Origin: Prillingera fragicola | Lineage: Eukaryota; Basidiomycota; Tremellomycetes; Trichosporonales; Trichosporonaceae | Length of the DNA stretch: 64,000 nucleotides | NCBI GenBank assembly: GCA_002335605.1 | Contig: BEDY01000012.1 | Coordinates: 124,001 to 188,000 of the forward strand | Direction of reading: 5' to 3' | Shown: in pieces, positions 35,774 through 45,331 of the stretch | Layout of the letters: every line of letters starts with the position of its first letter | Numbering within the stretch: the stretch's first letter is position 1 | Made by a program: the position numbers and the translations under genes | Notes under the pieces: model-generated | Told to the model about the DNA's origin: nothing | The model's database searches: none | The model's input: the letters and a program-made list of their open reading frames with translations, nothing else

Positions 35774-36442
35774 ATGAGCCGTAAGTCTCCCAGCCTGCAC
35801 ACAAACTGACGCGCAGCCATTCGCACCTCGTCCACAGACTACACCAGTCCCAACCGCGCCGTAACCCCACCGTCGCGCATCCCAACCCCACCATGCATCA
35901 CGACCTGCAACCACATCACGTGCAACACGCACTCGGCGGTAGCCTCGTGCGTCTCCCCCACTGGCCCGACTTTCGCGCATAGCAGTAACACCAAGCGCGC
36001 GTCGGTGGTGCAGATCCAGCATCTGTTGTTTTCCGTTGACACCGTCGACGCCACCAGCGTGGCGAACGCGCGCGCGATGGCGGAGCAGGAAGCGCTGCTG
36101 CTCAACATGACCGAGCTCCTGCACGCCGACAGCGGCACAGACGTATACCCCCCCACGCCGCCGCCCCGCACCTCCTCCCTGCCCCCCGCGTGTGCCCCGG
36201 CTGCCCCCTCGGACGGCTTTGCAGCAGCAGTAGCGAATGCGGCACTAAACACCACCGCGCGCGCGTTCGCCGCGTCAGCGAGGGCGGAGAGGCGGCGGCG
36301 GGCGGGAAAGTTGCAAGATTACAAGAGTCGGTTGCACCTCATGGTGAAGCGGGGGGAGTTGAGCGAGCATGTCCAGGTTGTGCTGGCTGGGATTGTTGCG
36401 GATATGGAGAAGGAGCTTGTTGTGCTCCGCGGCGTGCTGTAG
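35774..36442 (+). CDS. Hypothetical protein, 210 residues, 7-nt first coding exon
   Basis: Exon 1 is 35774-35780 (ATGAGCC), then a 36-nt intron (GTAAGT...CTGACGCGCAG), then exon 2 from 35817 to the stop at 36442. The phase is correct: MSPIRTSSTDYTSP. The N-terminal half has six cysteines in CITTCNHITCNTHS...ASCVS, which could bind a metal but does not fit a motif I know. The C-terminal half is Ala-rich and probably helical: VANARAMAEQEALLL, RAEAARRRAGK-like charged residues, then VVLAGIVADMEKELVVL. The end resembles a small C-terminal oligomerisation helix. No function assigned. Confidence 0.65.
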
Positions 36443-37168
36443 GGCACGAGCTCACGAGGTGATCGTGCCTCGGATTCAAGCTTTCATTGACTTGCTTATG
36501 TCTTGCATTGAACGAGGTGACTCGGATAGCAACTCTATAATATATAATATATACTGATCATGACCCTACCCTCTCTTCTCTTGGACGTTGTGCGAGTGAG
36601 TCCGGCGTAGGTGGCAACATGGGCTTCCCTTTCCCTGTCGTCGCCCGAGCTCGACTACTGCTGAACTTGCCAGAGTACCCTGTATCGCACTGTCCTTGTG
36701 CAAATTTGACAGTTCTGCAAGACTCTTCTTTAGTTAATGCCATGTAAGTATGGGTCAATGCCGACGAGTGGACGCGTCTGAAAGACTGGCACGGACCGAT
36801 GTAGAGTAGTTGTGGCGTCTTCTGTCGGCGCTTGACCCGCCCCATGCTCCCCATGAGCATGTACATGCACCGTGCACTGCACATTCTTCTTCAACATCTT
36901 TTGCTCTTACTATAAGCTCTGCTGCTACTCCTCAGCTGGTTCTCGTCGGAGCCACACGCACATCTTGGACTGTCACCCCAGCCACTGCCGGGTGGCGTAG
37001 GTGCCGTGCACACACAACCAGCAGCAGTCGTCGTCGCCTACCAAGCGACACTGCCCTTCATAAGCAAAGGCCTTGAGCGGCGCAATCTCTTGCCCTCCCT
37101 CTACTCTCATTCTACTCGTGCACTCCCACTGCTCGCCACCCTGTCGCCACCAATCACGAGTGTGACCC
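36443..37168. other. Intergenic spacer
   Basis: 726 bp. TATAATATATAATATATA at 36536-36554 marks a likely 3'-end AT-rich element. The right part is C/T-rich and probably the 5' UTR or promoter of the gene at 37169. No gene. Confidence 0.45.
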
Positions 37169-38310
37169 ATGGGAAACACCCAGTCACAACCAATGGTGCG
37201 TCCCTCGCTCACACTCTTTTCCCATCTGTGAAAGTGCTGACACCACCCCCAACTCATTCCACCTCTCACCCACCGCGCAACAATCCACTCAAATCACTCT
37301 CGCCCTCCTCACACTCATACTCATTGCCCACCACTCCCTCGTCCACAACGGTCGCTCAATGCACGTCCTCCGCCCACACTCGTGTTCCCCCTCCCTCGAC
37401 CGCCCCGCCCAAACGGCCAACACGCGGCCGCGTCCCACCACCTATGCGGGCTACAACACACCTCCCTGGCTTACCCCACCTCCTACACCCGTACCGAAAA
37501 CTCGCGCACGACGACGCCAAACGGACCTCACCCACGCGAAACGTAAACGCTCTGGTGCGCCGAAACGACAAAAACACCTCCCTTTCCAACCGGTGCCACC
37601 GCGTATGCAACCTGCTTTCTCGCCACTCGACGCTCCGACCCCAACTACGCCCAAGCAGTGGCATCACCCTGACTATCGTTCCCAGCAATACGGCTACACG
37701 TACCCTCAGAACGGCATGATCCTCAACGGCCCAGGCGGCTACTATGGCCCAGCCAGATATGCCGTGAGTTGCCACCACTAGCTATCCTGACTGGTCAAAA
37801 CAGATTCAGTCACACGAGCTGCCGCAATACCAAGAGCAACTCTACTGGCAGCAACAGCAGCAGCAGTATCTGCAGCAGCTCCAGTATGCCCAGCAGCAAC
37901 AAACGTACCGCCCGTACTATTCCCAGCTGTACGACCCGCGCTACCAGGCAGGGCGCTTTGACGCCGCGCCATACTGGTCAAACGGCTACTATTCGTGAGT
38001 CTCCTCAAAGCCGGCCAAGGGGCTGAGAAGAGACAGCAAATACGACCAAGGGGTGTATTATGACATGAACGGCAACGCAGTCGACGCATGGGGCCAGCCG
38101 GTGGATGCGTTGGGGCAGCCAGTGTATCCGGGGAGCTATAGTGTGAGCAACACTGTGACGGCCAAGGTGTGCGCTGACGCTTAGTACAGGGGTCCCGGAG
38201 GTGGTACTAGGTACAGCTCGTATGGCTATGGAGGGAGTTTCTATAGTGACTATCCTTTTTATCGGGGTGGCGCCTGGCTGGAGAGGGTCATTGATTGGTT
38301 GAAGTCGTGA
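37169..38310 (+). CDS. Q/Y/G-rich low-complexity protein with N-myristoylation-type start
   Basis: Exons 37169-37195, 37659-37763, 37804-37994, 38037-38142 and 38185-38310 sum to 555 nt, 184 residues, with all phases consistent. The start MGNTQSQPM fits an N-myristoylation signal (Gly2, Ser/Thr near position 6). The rest is a prion-like Gln/Tyr/Gly/Pro-rich sequence: YRSQQYGYTYPQNG, YWQQQQQQYLQQLQY, QTYRPYYSQLYDP, then RGPGGGTRYSSYGYGG and a helical end WLERVIDWLKS. A membrane-tethered low-complexity protein is a reasonable inference; function unknown. The first intron is 463 nt and nearly lacks AG (separate entry). If it is not spliced, an ATG at 37359 inside it would give a longer Pro/Arg-rich N-terminus in the same frame as exon 2. 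Confidence 0.7.
37196..37658 (+). other. 463-nt first intron with a roughly 420-nt AG-free tract and tandem AAGCAG acceptor
   Basis: The donor GTGCGT follows the ATG codon that ends MGNTQSQPM. The last AG before the acceptor is in GAAAG at about 37231-37235, immediately followed by TGCTGAC. No AG dinucleotide occurs again until CAAGCAG at 37652-37658, although A and G are both common. Joining 37195 to 37659 is phase 0 to phase 0. Confidence 0.6.
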
Positions 38311-38787
38311 CGGATGTTCTGGTGCGCAGTGTACAGTATGCTGTCTTGGTACTAGGCAGGTATGAATGACGAGTCGGTCAACGAGCACCAAGCTGGTTCT
38401 TTTTGACGATGCAGTGGTAATCCTGCTTCTTCTTTTGTCAGCCATCACACCACCCCTCAATCGCGGCCAATAGTTGACTATCACTACATCCTCTATCAGC
38501 TACCCCACTGGCCTTTCGGATTTGAACGCGGTGCGGCTTCCCTCGTGTGGCGTCCTGGGGTGCATAGCAATGCACCTCTCACGCGTCATTACGAAGAGCC
38601 AGTCAGTCGTCTTCACTGGCCACATTTTCTCACCAACAGACCCCGCGAAATGTGACCCGCCACAGTCGCAACGACCGTAAAAGCCACAGAAGCCACACCC
38701 ACCCCGTCCTCACTCTCCCGTCCTAACTAGTGCTATTCTCCAACAATCCTAACCATCATTCTACCTCTAGTATTCACAGAGCACGCC
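38311..38787. other. Intergenic spacer
   Basis: 477 bp, no protein-like frame. Near 38745-38765 there is a CTAACCATC...CTCTAG stretch that could be an intron end before the small frame at 38788. Confidence 0.35.
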
Positions 38788-38940
38788 ATGCCGACTGTGC
38801 TGCAGCGGGGTGGACCGCAGCAAGCCGCGCACTGGCCGTGGCCGTTCCCGGCCGAATATCCCGTGCCGTCGCGACCGCCTTCGCCGTTGGATCTGGGGCC
38901 GGCGGTTGTGGGAAAGGACAAATGGATGACGAGAAGCTAG
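38788..38940 (+). CDS. Possible 50-residue Pro/Trp-rich small protein
   Basis: ATG 38788 in a good context (CACGCCATGCC) opens a 51-codon frame to TAG 38938-38940: MPTVLQRGGPQQ, HWPWPFPAEYPVP, SRPPSPLDLGPAVVGKDKW, ending MTRS. The composition is protein-like, unlike the opposite-strand and other-frame translations. A 5' intron ending TCTACCTCTAG is possible just upstream. No family recognised; support is only frame, context and composition. Confidence 0.4.
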   Translation: MPTVLQRGGPQQAAHWPWPFPAEYPVPSRPPSPLDLGPAVVGKDKWMTRS

Positions 38941-39655
38941 ATTGTGAGCTTGGTTGGGGTTTGAAAAGATGCACAGATGATGAGACAAGGAGGGCTATGG
39001 CAGGACAATGGTATACTGAGAGGATCTGGTGAGATGGGCTGTTACACCAGGTAGAGAGAGTGTGGTGGTGGAGGTTTACTGTGAGACTTTGGTCGGTGTT
39101 TGGGAGATTGAGAGAATACGACTGGGGATTTATGTATGCATGCAGAAGAGCGTGTACAGAGAGTTTGAACAGTGTTATCTGCTGGCTAAACAAACAGTCA
39201 CGGCCGCGGTGGGATCAGTGGGGCGAGTTGAAGCCGAGCTAGACATCTGGCAGAAGACAAACAAACGTTCAAGCCTCCTCATACGGATTAGACTCGTAGC
39301 GCTCCTCGTCCACCATCTTTCTCTGCATTACTGACCTAGTTGCTCGCTATGCAGTCGCAGCTGCAATCCCAATGCATAAGCGCCCCAGTGCGTGAATGAT
39401 CATTGAAAGGTCATCATGATAGTGCCACGAGTATCACGTGACAGCATCGGAACCGGCCAAGTGCATCGGAACAGCATCCCGAACCTTGCCTCCTCTTCAT
39501 TGTCCTCGGCCGCCTCGACATATGCGCGCAGCTGAACGGTCTTGAACGGTCTTGATCGTTCTACAGTCAGAATGGCAATGTCGACGACGCCTTCACGACT
39601 TTATCTCGAGGGAACCCCTGCGGAACTTTGTTAACGACCTGACCCGTCTCCGACC
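38941..39655. other. Intergenic spacer
   Basis: 715 bp, nothing supported. GAACGGTCTTGAACGGTCTTGATCG near 39535-39560 is a short imperfect tandem repeat about 100 bp before the next start codon. Confidence 0.4.
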
Positions 39656-40582
39656 ATGTCCTTCGCTGGGTGTGAGTGTTCGAGTACCCATGTCCGTACA
39701 CGGCTGATGCACTTGACAGTGCTACAGAACACATCAGATCTCGATGTAGCTTCGGCAAATGCCGCTAACGCGAGGCCCAACCCTCTCCTCCTGGACCACA
39801 TTGTCGCAGGAGTTGTCGAACACTCGGACCACGACCTCGACATGTGTGCTCAACTCATGAGGACATCACAGCTGTTCCACGATAGCCGCGATGTTCAAAA
39901 AGTTCTTTACCACGACCTTGTAGTGACTCACACGAACGCTGAACGCCTTTTCCTCGACCAGGGCCACAAGGCCGACTACTTCAAGAAGACCAAGATTTTG
40001 ACAGTGGCCGCTCACCCGCGAAGCGCCTGTGTCCACATCGAGTCTCCGCTGTTCCCAAACTTGGAGCAGCTTTCAGTAGTGGTCGCTCCAGGTGTGCCCT
40101 ATGGCTGTCTACCATTCCGGCACGACTGCGCCATCGTCCGCCGCCTCAAGCCCCCGACTCTGGTCATCACAGGCACCTTCCATCGCCTCGACGCCGGAAA
40201 CTTGACCCTACCGAGGGAGGTCAAGTTTCCCTTCCACGCCACGGTCCTGCACAGCGAGTCCTCTGGCAACATGTACCCCGACATCAGGAGCGCGCTCCAT
40301 CCAGCCCTGCGCGAGGTTCATCTGCATTTCGACCTGGAACTGACGGAAGGCAACGTGCTGAAGTACTGGCACGACTTCATCGCCCAGGCTGTGCGTATTC
40401 TGGACCATCCACCGTTCAGGGGGCAGGTCATTGTCCATGCCAAGCCTGGCCATTCAGATACTGCTTTTGATCCAGAACCAGCGTTTGGGCTTCTCAATCA
40501 GGCGCTCGCCGAGCTAGAGGACCCCACAGCATTGATTGCCCGCGGTTTGCGGGCGCGTATTAGCGTCGTGCACGAGTTCTAG
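39656..40582 (+). CDS. F-box-like hypothetical protein, 308 residues
   Basis: A single open frame from ATG 39656 to the stop at 40580-40582. Residues 40-85 have an F-box-like pattern: NPLLLDHIVAGVVEHSD, then LDMCAQLMRTSQLFHDS and VLYHDLVV. The remainder alternates Leu/Val-rich strands (FPNLEQLSVVVAPG, KPPTLVITGTFHRL, LREVHLHFDLEL, VIVHAKPG), like the unclassified F-box/LRR-like families expanded in tremellomycetes. If the F-box is real it would recruit substrates to an SCF ubiquitin ligase. A GTGAGT...GACAG pair at about 39675-39722 could be a 48-nt in-frame intron near the N-terminus, so the first 20 residues are uncertain. Confidence 0.7.
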   Translation: MSFAGCECSSTHVRTRLMHLTVLQNTSDLDVASANAANARPNPLLLDHIVAGVVEHSDHDLDMCAQLMRTSQLFHDSRDVQKVLYHDLVVTHTNAERLFLDQGHKADYFKKTKILTVAAHPRSACVHIESPLFPNLEQLSVVVAPGVPYGCLPFRHDCAIVRRLKPPTLVITGTFHRLDAGNLTLPREVKFPFHATVLHSESSGNMYPDIRSALHPALREVHLHFDLELTEGNVLKYWHDFIAQAVRILDHPPFRGQVIVHAKPGHSDTAFDPEPAFGLLNQALAELEDPTALIARGLRARISVVHEF

Positions 40583-41154
40583 GATACTCTCTGCGGTAAT
40601 GGCGGCGTTGCATCGAAAAGGCTCAGCGTATACTCGTGCATCCTAGGCTTAGGTCTGGATAGTAATTACCCATGTCGAGCTGGAGGAATCTTGGGATGTT
40701 TGCCCCTCAACGAAGCACTTGGTGCTCTGCCTTCGGCAGTGACGAAACGCATCCAGATTGTAAGGAGTTCTAATGGGGCTAGCAGGTACTGAAGCATACG
40801 TAGCATGATGGCAAAGACCTCAGCAGGGATCGCAGGGCGATGTAGGTCCTTTGACGATGATTACCTAGCGCACTTCTCCTCCGCACTCAAGTTTACTTAC
40901 ACTGACCATACTCTGCAATTCCCATCGACTCTGACGTCTGTGCAACACTAGCTCCACTCGCCCAGCATAATGACTACTTCCGTGCCATGCGCGTGCGTGT
41001 CCTGTCTCGCACCATGGCACCGACTGCGCGTTCCTTCCAGTGCAGCACATCCCTTATGAAATCGTTGACAGCACCAATTGGGAGCCAAACTTGCATACCC
41101 GTGACAACTATCCACTAAACCCTATCCTACGCCCATACCACCCGAAAAGAAAGC
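40583..41154. other. Convergent spacer
   Basis: 572 bp between an F-box-like gene and the sugar transporter stop. No gene seen. Confidence 0.45.
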
Positions 41155-42966
41155 TTAGAGCGTCTTGGAAGCCTTGACAGGGTTAGGCTGCTCGTAGATC
41201 CACTCGAGCTCCTCGAGGGTCCTTCCACGAGCCTCAACACCAAAGAACCACCAGCACGCCGCCTCGATGAGGTCCCAGAACACAAAGAACATGACGTAGT
41301 AGTATCCGATGTTGGCGAGGCCGATGGGACCGCAGAAGAGGTTGATAAAGGACATGCCTCCCGAGAAGATACCTGCGAAAGCGAGACCCTTGGCGCGCAT
41401 GGTCGTGGAGAGGGCCTCGACCGTGACGGTCGCCTGGAGGGGAGTGTAGACAAAGGCGCAAGCGACGCCGAAGAAAATGTACACGGCAATGGCGCCCTTG
41501 CCGACGCCCGCCTCGACGGTGCCGGTCTTGTCAATCTGCTTTGTGATGGTTGCCGAGAGGGCGACAAAGACTGCGAGGATGATGGCGAGGAAGGCCGTGC
41601 CGAACGTCAGCACGTAGCGACGGGGCATGCGGTCGGTGTAGGCTGCGCCGACGCCGGCGCCGATAAGACACATGGCGCTGTAGAGGAGATTGTAGCCGAG
41701 CTGCTCCGTGACGGAAGTGACGCCAATGTTCTCGTAAATGACGGTAGCAAAGTAGGCGAGGCCGTTGCCGCTAAACTGGCCAAAGACGGACATCATGATG
41801 ACCTGAAGCATGCGCCAGCGGTTGGGGCGGGTGGAGAAGAGACCGCGGTAGTCCCACCAGCGCTTGTCGAGACCGTCGAGCTCGATACCGGCCTTCATCT
41901 CCTCGATCTGCAGCACAACAAGCGGCGAGTCGGGGTTGCCGCCGCCGTGGTAGCGGGTGAGGAAGGCGTGGGCCTCGGTGACCTTGCCCTGGGCCATCAA
42001 GTAACGGGGGGACTCGGGGATGAAGGCGGCAAAGCCGAGGATGAGCACGCAGGCGGCGCACTGCAGGATCACGGGGAGCTGCCACGAGAGGTTCGAGTCA
42101 ATGTAGTTTGTGCCAAAAGTCACGGCCGCGGCGGGGATGGCGCCGCAGTACCAGCCGAGATTGTAGAAGGCGGTCGAGCGTCCGCGCCACTGGGGAGGGG
42201 CAATCTGGCTGTCAGCACTTGGTCGGCAGGGAGGACGAGGAAACTGACCTCCATGGCATAGGAAGGGCCGTTCATGGCCGTGATGGCAACACCAAAGCCG
42301 AGAATGAAACGCGACACGACGAATTGCGGAATGTGGTGCGAGGTCGCAGCGATAATCGAACCGATAATGATAACGACGGCACCAGTGCACATGCCAATGC
42401 GACGGCCGTACTTGTCCATGACGAACGCGGAGAAAGGTCCAGCGAGCAGACTGCCACTGAGAACAAGGTTAGCGACCGGTCCGAGCAGCAAAGGCCGTTG
42501 GTGTGGGTGAATATTGGCACCGGAGATATCCCGGAGCTAAACAACACCCCAACAAGCGTGCGGTAACCGTCGAGCTAGACTTACACAGTGTAGATGGAGA
42601 AAATGAGAGAAATGACGGGACCAGTGGTACCAACGTCGAGTGTCTTTTGCCAGTGCGACATGGCGAGGATGGCCGTCATGAGCGAGCCGTCGTAGCCGTT
42701 GGCGTACGAGCAGCAGAGCGAGACGAAAATGGACACTAGAGCGTCAGCCGGAAGCAGCACAAACAATCACGTCACGTACAGTAGAGACGGAAGGCATCCT
42801 TGCTCCACTTGTCAATGGTACTAGCCTCGAGGGCGGCGGTGAGCTCGGCAGAGTACTGGCCCTTGGTCTTGTTGATGGGCTCGGCCGAGACGTCATACTT
42901 GGCGTCCTCGACCTGGACGTCGGAAGCCTTGCGCGTGTCGTCGAGCGGGTTGTGGCTCAGGCTCAT
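41155..42966 (-). CDS. MFS sugar transporter
   Basis: Plasma-membrane major facilitator of the sugar-porter family. ATG 42966 opens MSLSHNPLDD with a roughly 60-residue hydrophilic N-terminus, then TM1 (FVSLCCSYANGYDGS). Sugar-porter signatures follow: DKYGRRIG, RFILGFGVAI, PESPRYLMAQGK, DRMPRRYVL and the terminal VEARGRTLEELEWIYEQP. About twelve hydrophobic segments are visible. At least three introns interrupt the N-terminal half; the last exon runs from about 42210 to 41155. The family includes hexose, lactose and xylose carriers; substrate is not readable from sequence. The fifth-loop PETKGR consensus is changed to VEARGR, seen in lactose-permease-like fungal members. Four copies of GAACGGGAATYT and a palindrome lie 170-1050 bp upstream, suggesting specific transcriptional control. 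Confidence 0.9.
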
Positions 42967-43137
42967 GATGCTGTGAATGCGGAGAGAGGTGGGGTCCCTC
43001 TTCAGGAGTCCCGCATTGTTGGCCTTTTAATCCACCACCAGACCGGTCTGAACCACCATGTCACACGGTTGAATAGCCCGGCAAACTCATAACATTGAGC
43101 ACGATGTAGGTCGTAAACGCCAATCTCTGCCACGTGC

Positions 43138-43149
43138 GAACGGGAATCT
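43138..43149 (+). promoter_or_regulatory. GAACGGGAATYT motif copy 1
   Basis: GAACGGGAATCT followed by TGAGC, 172 bp upstream of the transporter start codon. Reads AGATTCCCGTTC towards the gene. Confidence 0.6.
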
Positions 43150-43168
43150 TGAGCGACTTGGTGCCTGT

Positions 43169-43180
43169 GAACGGGAATCT
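43169..43180 (+). promoter_or_regulatory. GAACGGGAATYT motif copy 2
   Basis: GAACGGGAATCT followed by CGG, 31 bp (about three helical turns) from copy 1, same orientation. Confidence 0.6.
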
Positions 43181-43448
43181 CGGTGCACTGTTGCCAACGC
43201 TTCGGGGCCACATTGTCCCAGTTGCCGAAGACGAGGAGGACGCTAAGGTTCATGGCCGAGACGGCGTCAATGGCCAGATGCCTCGCCGCCTGGACGGCCT
43301 CGACGGCCCGGACCACGACGGGGTGCCACTGTGGGGCCCGGTAGTTATCAGGGCGGTGCCTGGAAACAGGCTCTAGATTGGTGATCACTTGGCAGCCCAC
43401 ACTGCCCACTGCCCACAGCGGGCTTATCGTCGTCCTCATGTGCACAGT

Positions 43449-43470
43449 GCGTACGTGCGTGCACGTACGC
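43449..43470. repeat. Perfect 10-bp inverted repeat with 2-bp spacer
   Basis: Arms GCGTACGTGC and GCACGTACGC are exact reverse complements separated by GT. It lies between motif copies 2 and 3, about 480 bp upstream of the transporter start. Could be a dimeric-factor site; inference. Confidence 0.75.
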
Positions 43471-43676
43471 GCCGCAGGTTGCTGCAGTTTGTCCTGTAAG
43501 CTGCGATCGGCAGGAGCGGCTTGATGGTTTGTCCGGGAAAGGTGCGGCACTTGCTCCTTGGCGAGATCTACGTCCGATGCCGGCTTATGCCCTTGCTGAC
43601 CGCGAACGGCAATAATCTCCATGGATCACACCTGAACCTGCACCATGTGGCCATGTGATTGATCGAGGTACACGTC

Positions 43677-43688
43677 GAACGGGAATTT
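43677..43688 (+). promoter_or_regulatory. GAACGGGAATYT motif copy 3
   Basis: GAACGGGAATTT followed by TGAGC, matching the flank of copy 1; same orientation. Confidence 0.6.
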
Positions 43689-44008
43689 TGAGCTTGCATA
43701 ACAGATTGTAGGAGGGATAATCGGCCGTTGACGCGGCGTTCACATCCCTTCGGGTTGTATGGTCGGAACACGTAGTTTCGTGCATGCTGCACAGTGGGCT
43801 GAGCGCGCGCGTCATGTGAGGAGCAGGTCATGTGAGAAGAGGTCGTCCGTCCTCGGAAGTTTGATCGTCTTCGGACGTTTGGAGAGCAACATTAGAGAGC
43901 AAGCACGTTCGCACACAATTCACGGACTGGTAGCAGCCCTTGTAGCTCCTGATGAATCTCACCCCACAAAGACCATCCGACGCGCGCTATCGGAACACTT
44001 CCAACGAC

Positions 44009-44020
44009 GAACGGGAATCT
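44009..44020 (+). promoter_or_regulatory. GAACGGGAATYT motif copy 4
   Basis: GAACGGGAATCT followed by CGCGG, matching the flank of copy 2; same orientation. Confidence 0.6.
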
Positions 44021-44176
44021 CGCGGCTGGACAGCAACCTGTCAATCAATTTGTAACTCTTTCCTCAGCCACATCTCCAACAACGTTTTCAAGCTCTGAGT
44101 TTGGCACGGAGATCACAGTTCCACCAAAGTCTGGACACGGCACTTGACACTACGTGTCGGCGCGTGCGCCGTCGCG

Positions 44177-45040
44177 ATGCCATCAGCCGTATGGACTATT
44201 GAGCTAGCACCAATCGCGTGGTGAGTCGAGACCGGATCTCCGGAAACCTGGCCATGCTCCGCTCACAGACACGCGCGCATATGCGTGTATGCGGACTGAG
44301 GGCAATCTTGCCGCATTGCTGGGGCCCGCAAGTGAGTTGTTGTCAGTGATCAGTCTACGAACTGCGTAGAGCCACGCGCATCTGAGGGAATGCTGGATGT
44401 TGCCCGACGTGCGGAGGCACTGGGCGGAGGTTGCACGTGAGTTTTCTGTGTGTGTACGTGTGCTGTTCTTCCTTTGGTGGGTTCGGGTTCCTCAATCTAC
44501 ACCTCGTACTGAGATGCTGTACTGGCTTCTTACAGATAAAATTGCCGACTCCTTCTTACTGATAAATTGCGCACTCCTGCCCTGGAAGTGAACTATCTGA
44601 TTGAGAGAGAGTAGGGGTGTTACTGCGACGATCTTTCCGGGTTGGGTAGATTCTGGGCAGCCCCAGATTGGTTCTGGGAGAAGCCGGACACACGCTTCGA
44701 GAGAACACCATACGGGCTATGCGTCAACAAGGGTCCATGGTGTCGAGGAAGCCTTCGCACCTTCGCAACTTCGCCATGTTCAATCTTGGCCTTCCCGCGA
44801 TTGGAACAACACAGGGCGAGGAAACCGCCATCCCTCGCGTCGACACACTGGTGGCGGCATTCCAAGACACATGCATTTCCTGCCCCAACACAATATTCAA
44901 AGCAATGCAGTACGCCTCCTCTCGGCCAACTCTAGCATTGTAGTCAGCCTCCCTCCTCGGCTACGGCCGCAACTCACACGTCTCAGGCGCAATACGCTGC
45001 CTCATTGAAAGCCCCGACCGCCTCGGTCGTCTCCACAGTT
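44177..45040 (+). other. Candidate spliced transcription unit, coding frame unresolved
   Basis: Three strong donor-acceptor pairs follow one another on the plus strand: GTGAGTCGAG...GCTCACAG (about 44221-44269), GTGAGTTGTT...CTGCGTAG (about 44332-44369) and GTGAGTTTTC...TTCTTACAG (about 44436-44535). Joining them gives one frame, HLRECWMLPDVRRHW-AEVA-HKIADSFLL, with a possible start at ATG 44280. Downstream, a frame ending at 44941-44943 reads RENTIRAMRQQGSM and LRNFAMFNLGLPAIG. I could not join all parts into one reading frame. It may be a real multi-exon gene, a decayed one, or a spliced noncoding RNA. Confidence 0.35.
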
Positions 45041-45331
45041 TCACCGCCCACTACCAGCTGCGCCGTCGGCGTTCCCACCCTCCATCTGCCCACACTCGGC
45101 GACCTCGACGGACCTCAACAGCGCATCCATCTCGGCCGCCCACCGCAAGTCGGCGGCGAGCTGGGCCTTGTACCGGTCCACAGCTGTAGGGGGGTTGACT
45201 AGCGAGAACCAGAACCCGCCAGGCGAGCGCTTGGGTGGATCGATGGGGTTGGGCGGGGTGGCGGGGGTCGAGTCTGTGCTCGTGTCTGTGTCGACCGAGG
45301 TGCTGCGGACTGGTGGGGGGAGAGGTGGCAT
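45041..45331 (-). CDS. Hypothetical small protein, 96 residues
   Basis: ATG 45331 to stop 45041-45043 without introns. A Thr/Pro/Asp-rich N-terminus (STSVDTDTSTDSTPATPP) leads to a compact segment GGFWFSLVNPPTAVDRY, then KAQLAADLRWAAEMDALLRSVE, which looks helical. It is followed by a Gly/Ala tail. The composition supports a true protein. The 3' end points towards the unresolved plus-strand unit. No family recognised. Confidence 0.55.
   Translation of the reverse strand: MPPLPPPVRSTSVDTDTSTDSTPATPPNPIDPPKRSPGGFWFSLVNPPTAVDRYKAQLAADLRWAAEMDALLRSVEVAECGQMEGGNADGAAGSGR

Larger units (their letters stand above)
42967..44176. promoter_or_regulatory. Upstream region of the sugar transporter
   Basis: About 1.2 kb with no coding sequence. 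Contains four GAACGGGAATYT copies and a 22-bp near-perfect palindrome, listed separately. Several CACGTG-like words are also present. Confidence 0.5.

Noticed and set aside
37006..37781. Two overlapping long plus-strand frames (237 and 140 codons)
   Set aside because: They lie mostly in the AG-free tract, which cannot contain TAG, so all frames tend to be open there. Only the part from 37659 is counted as coding.
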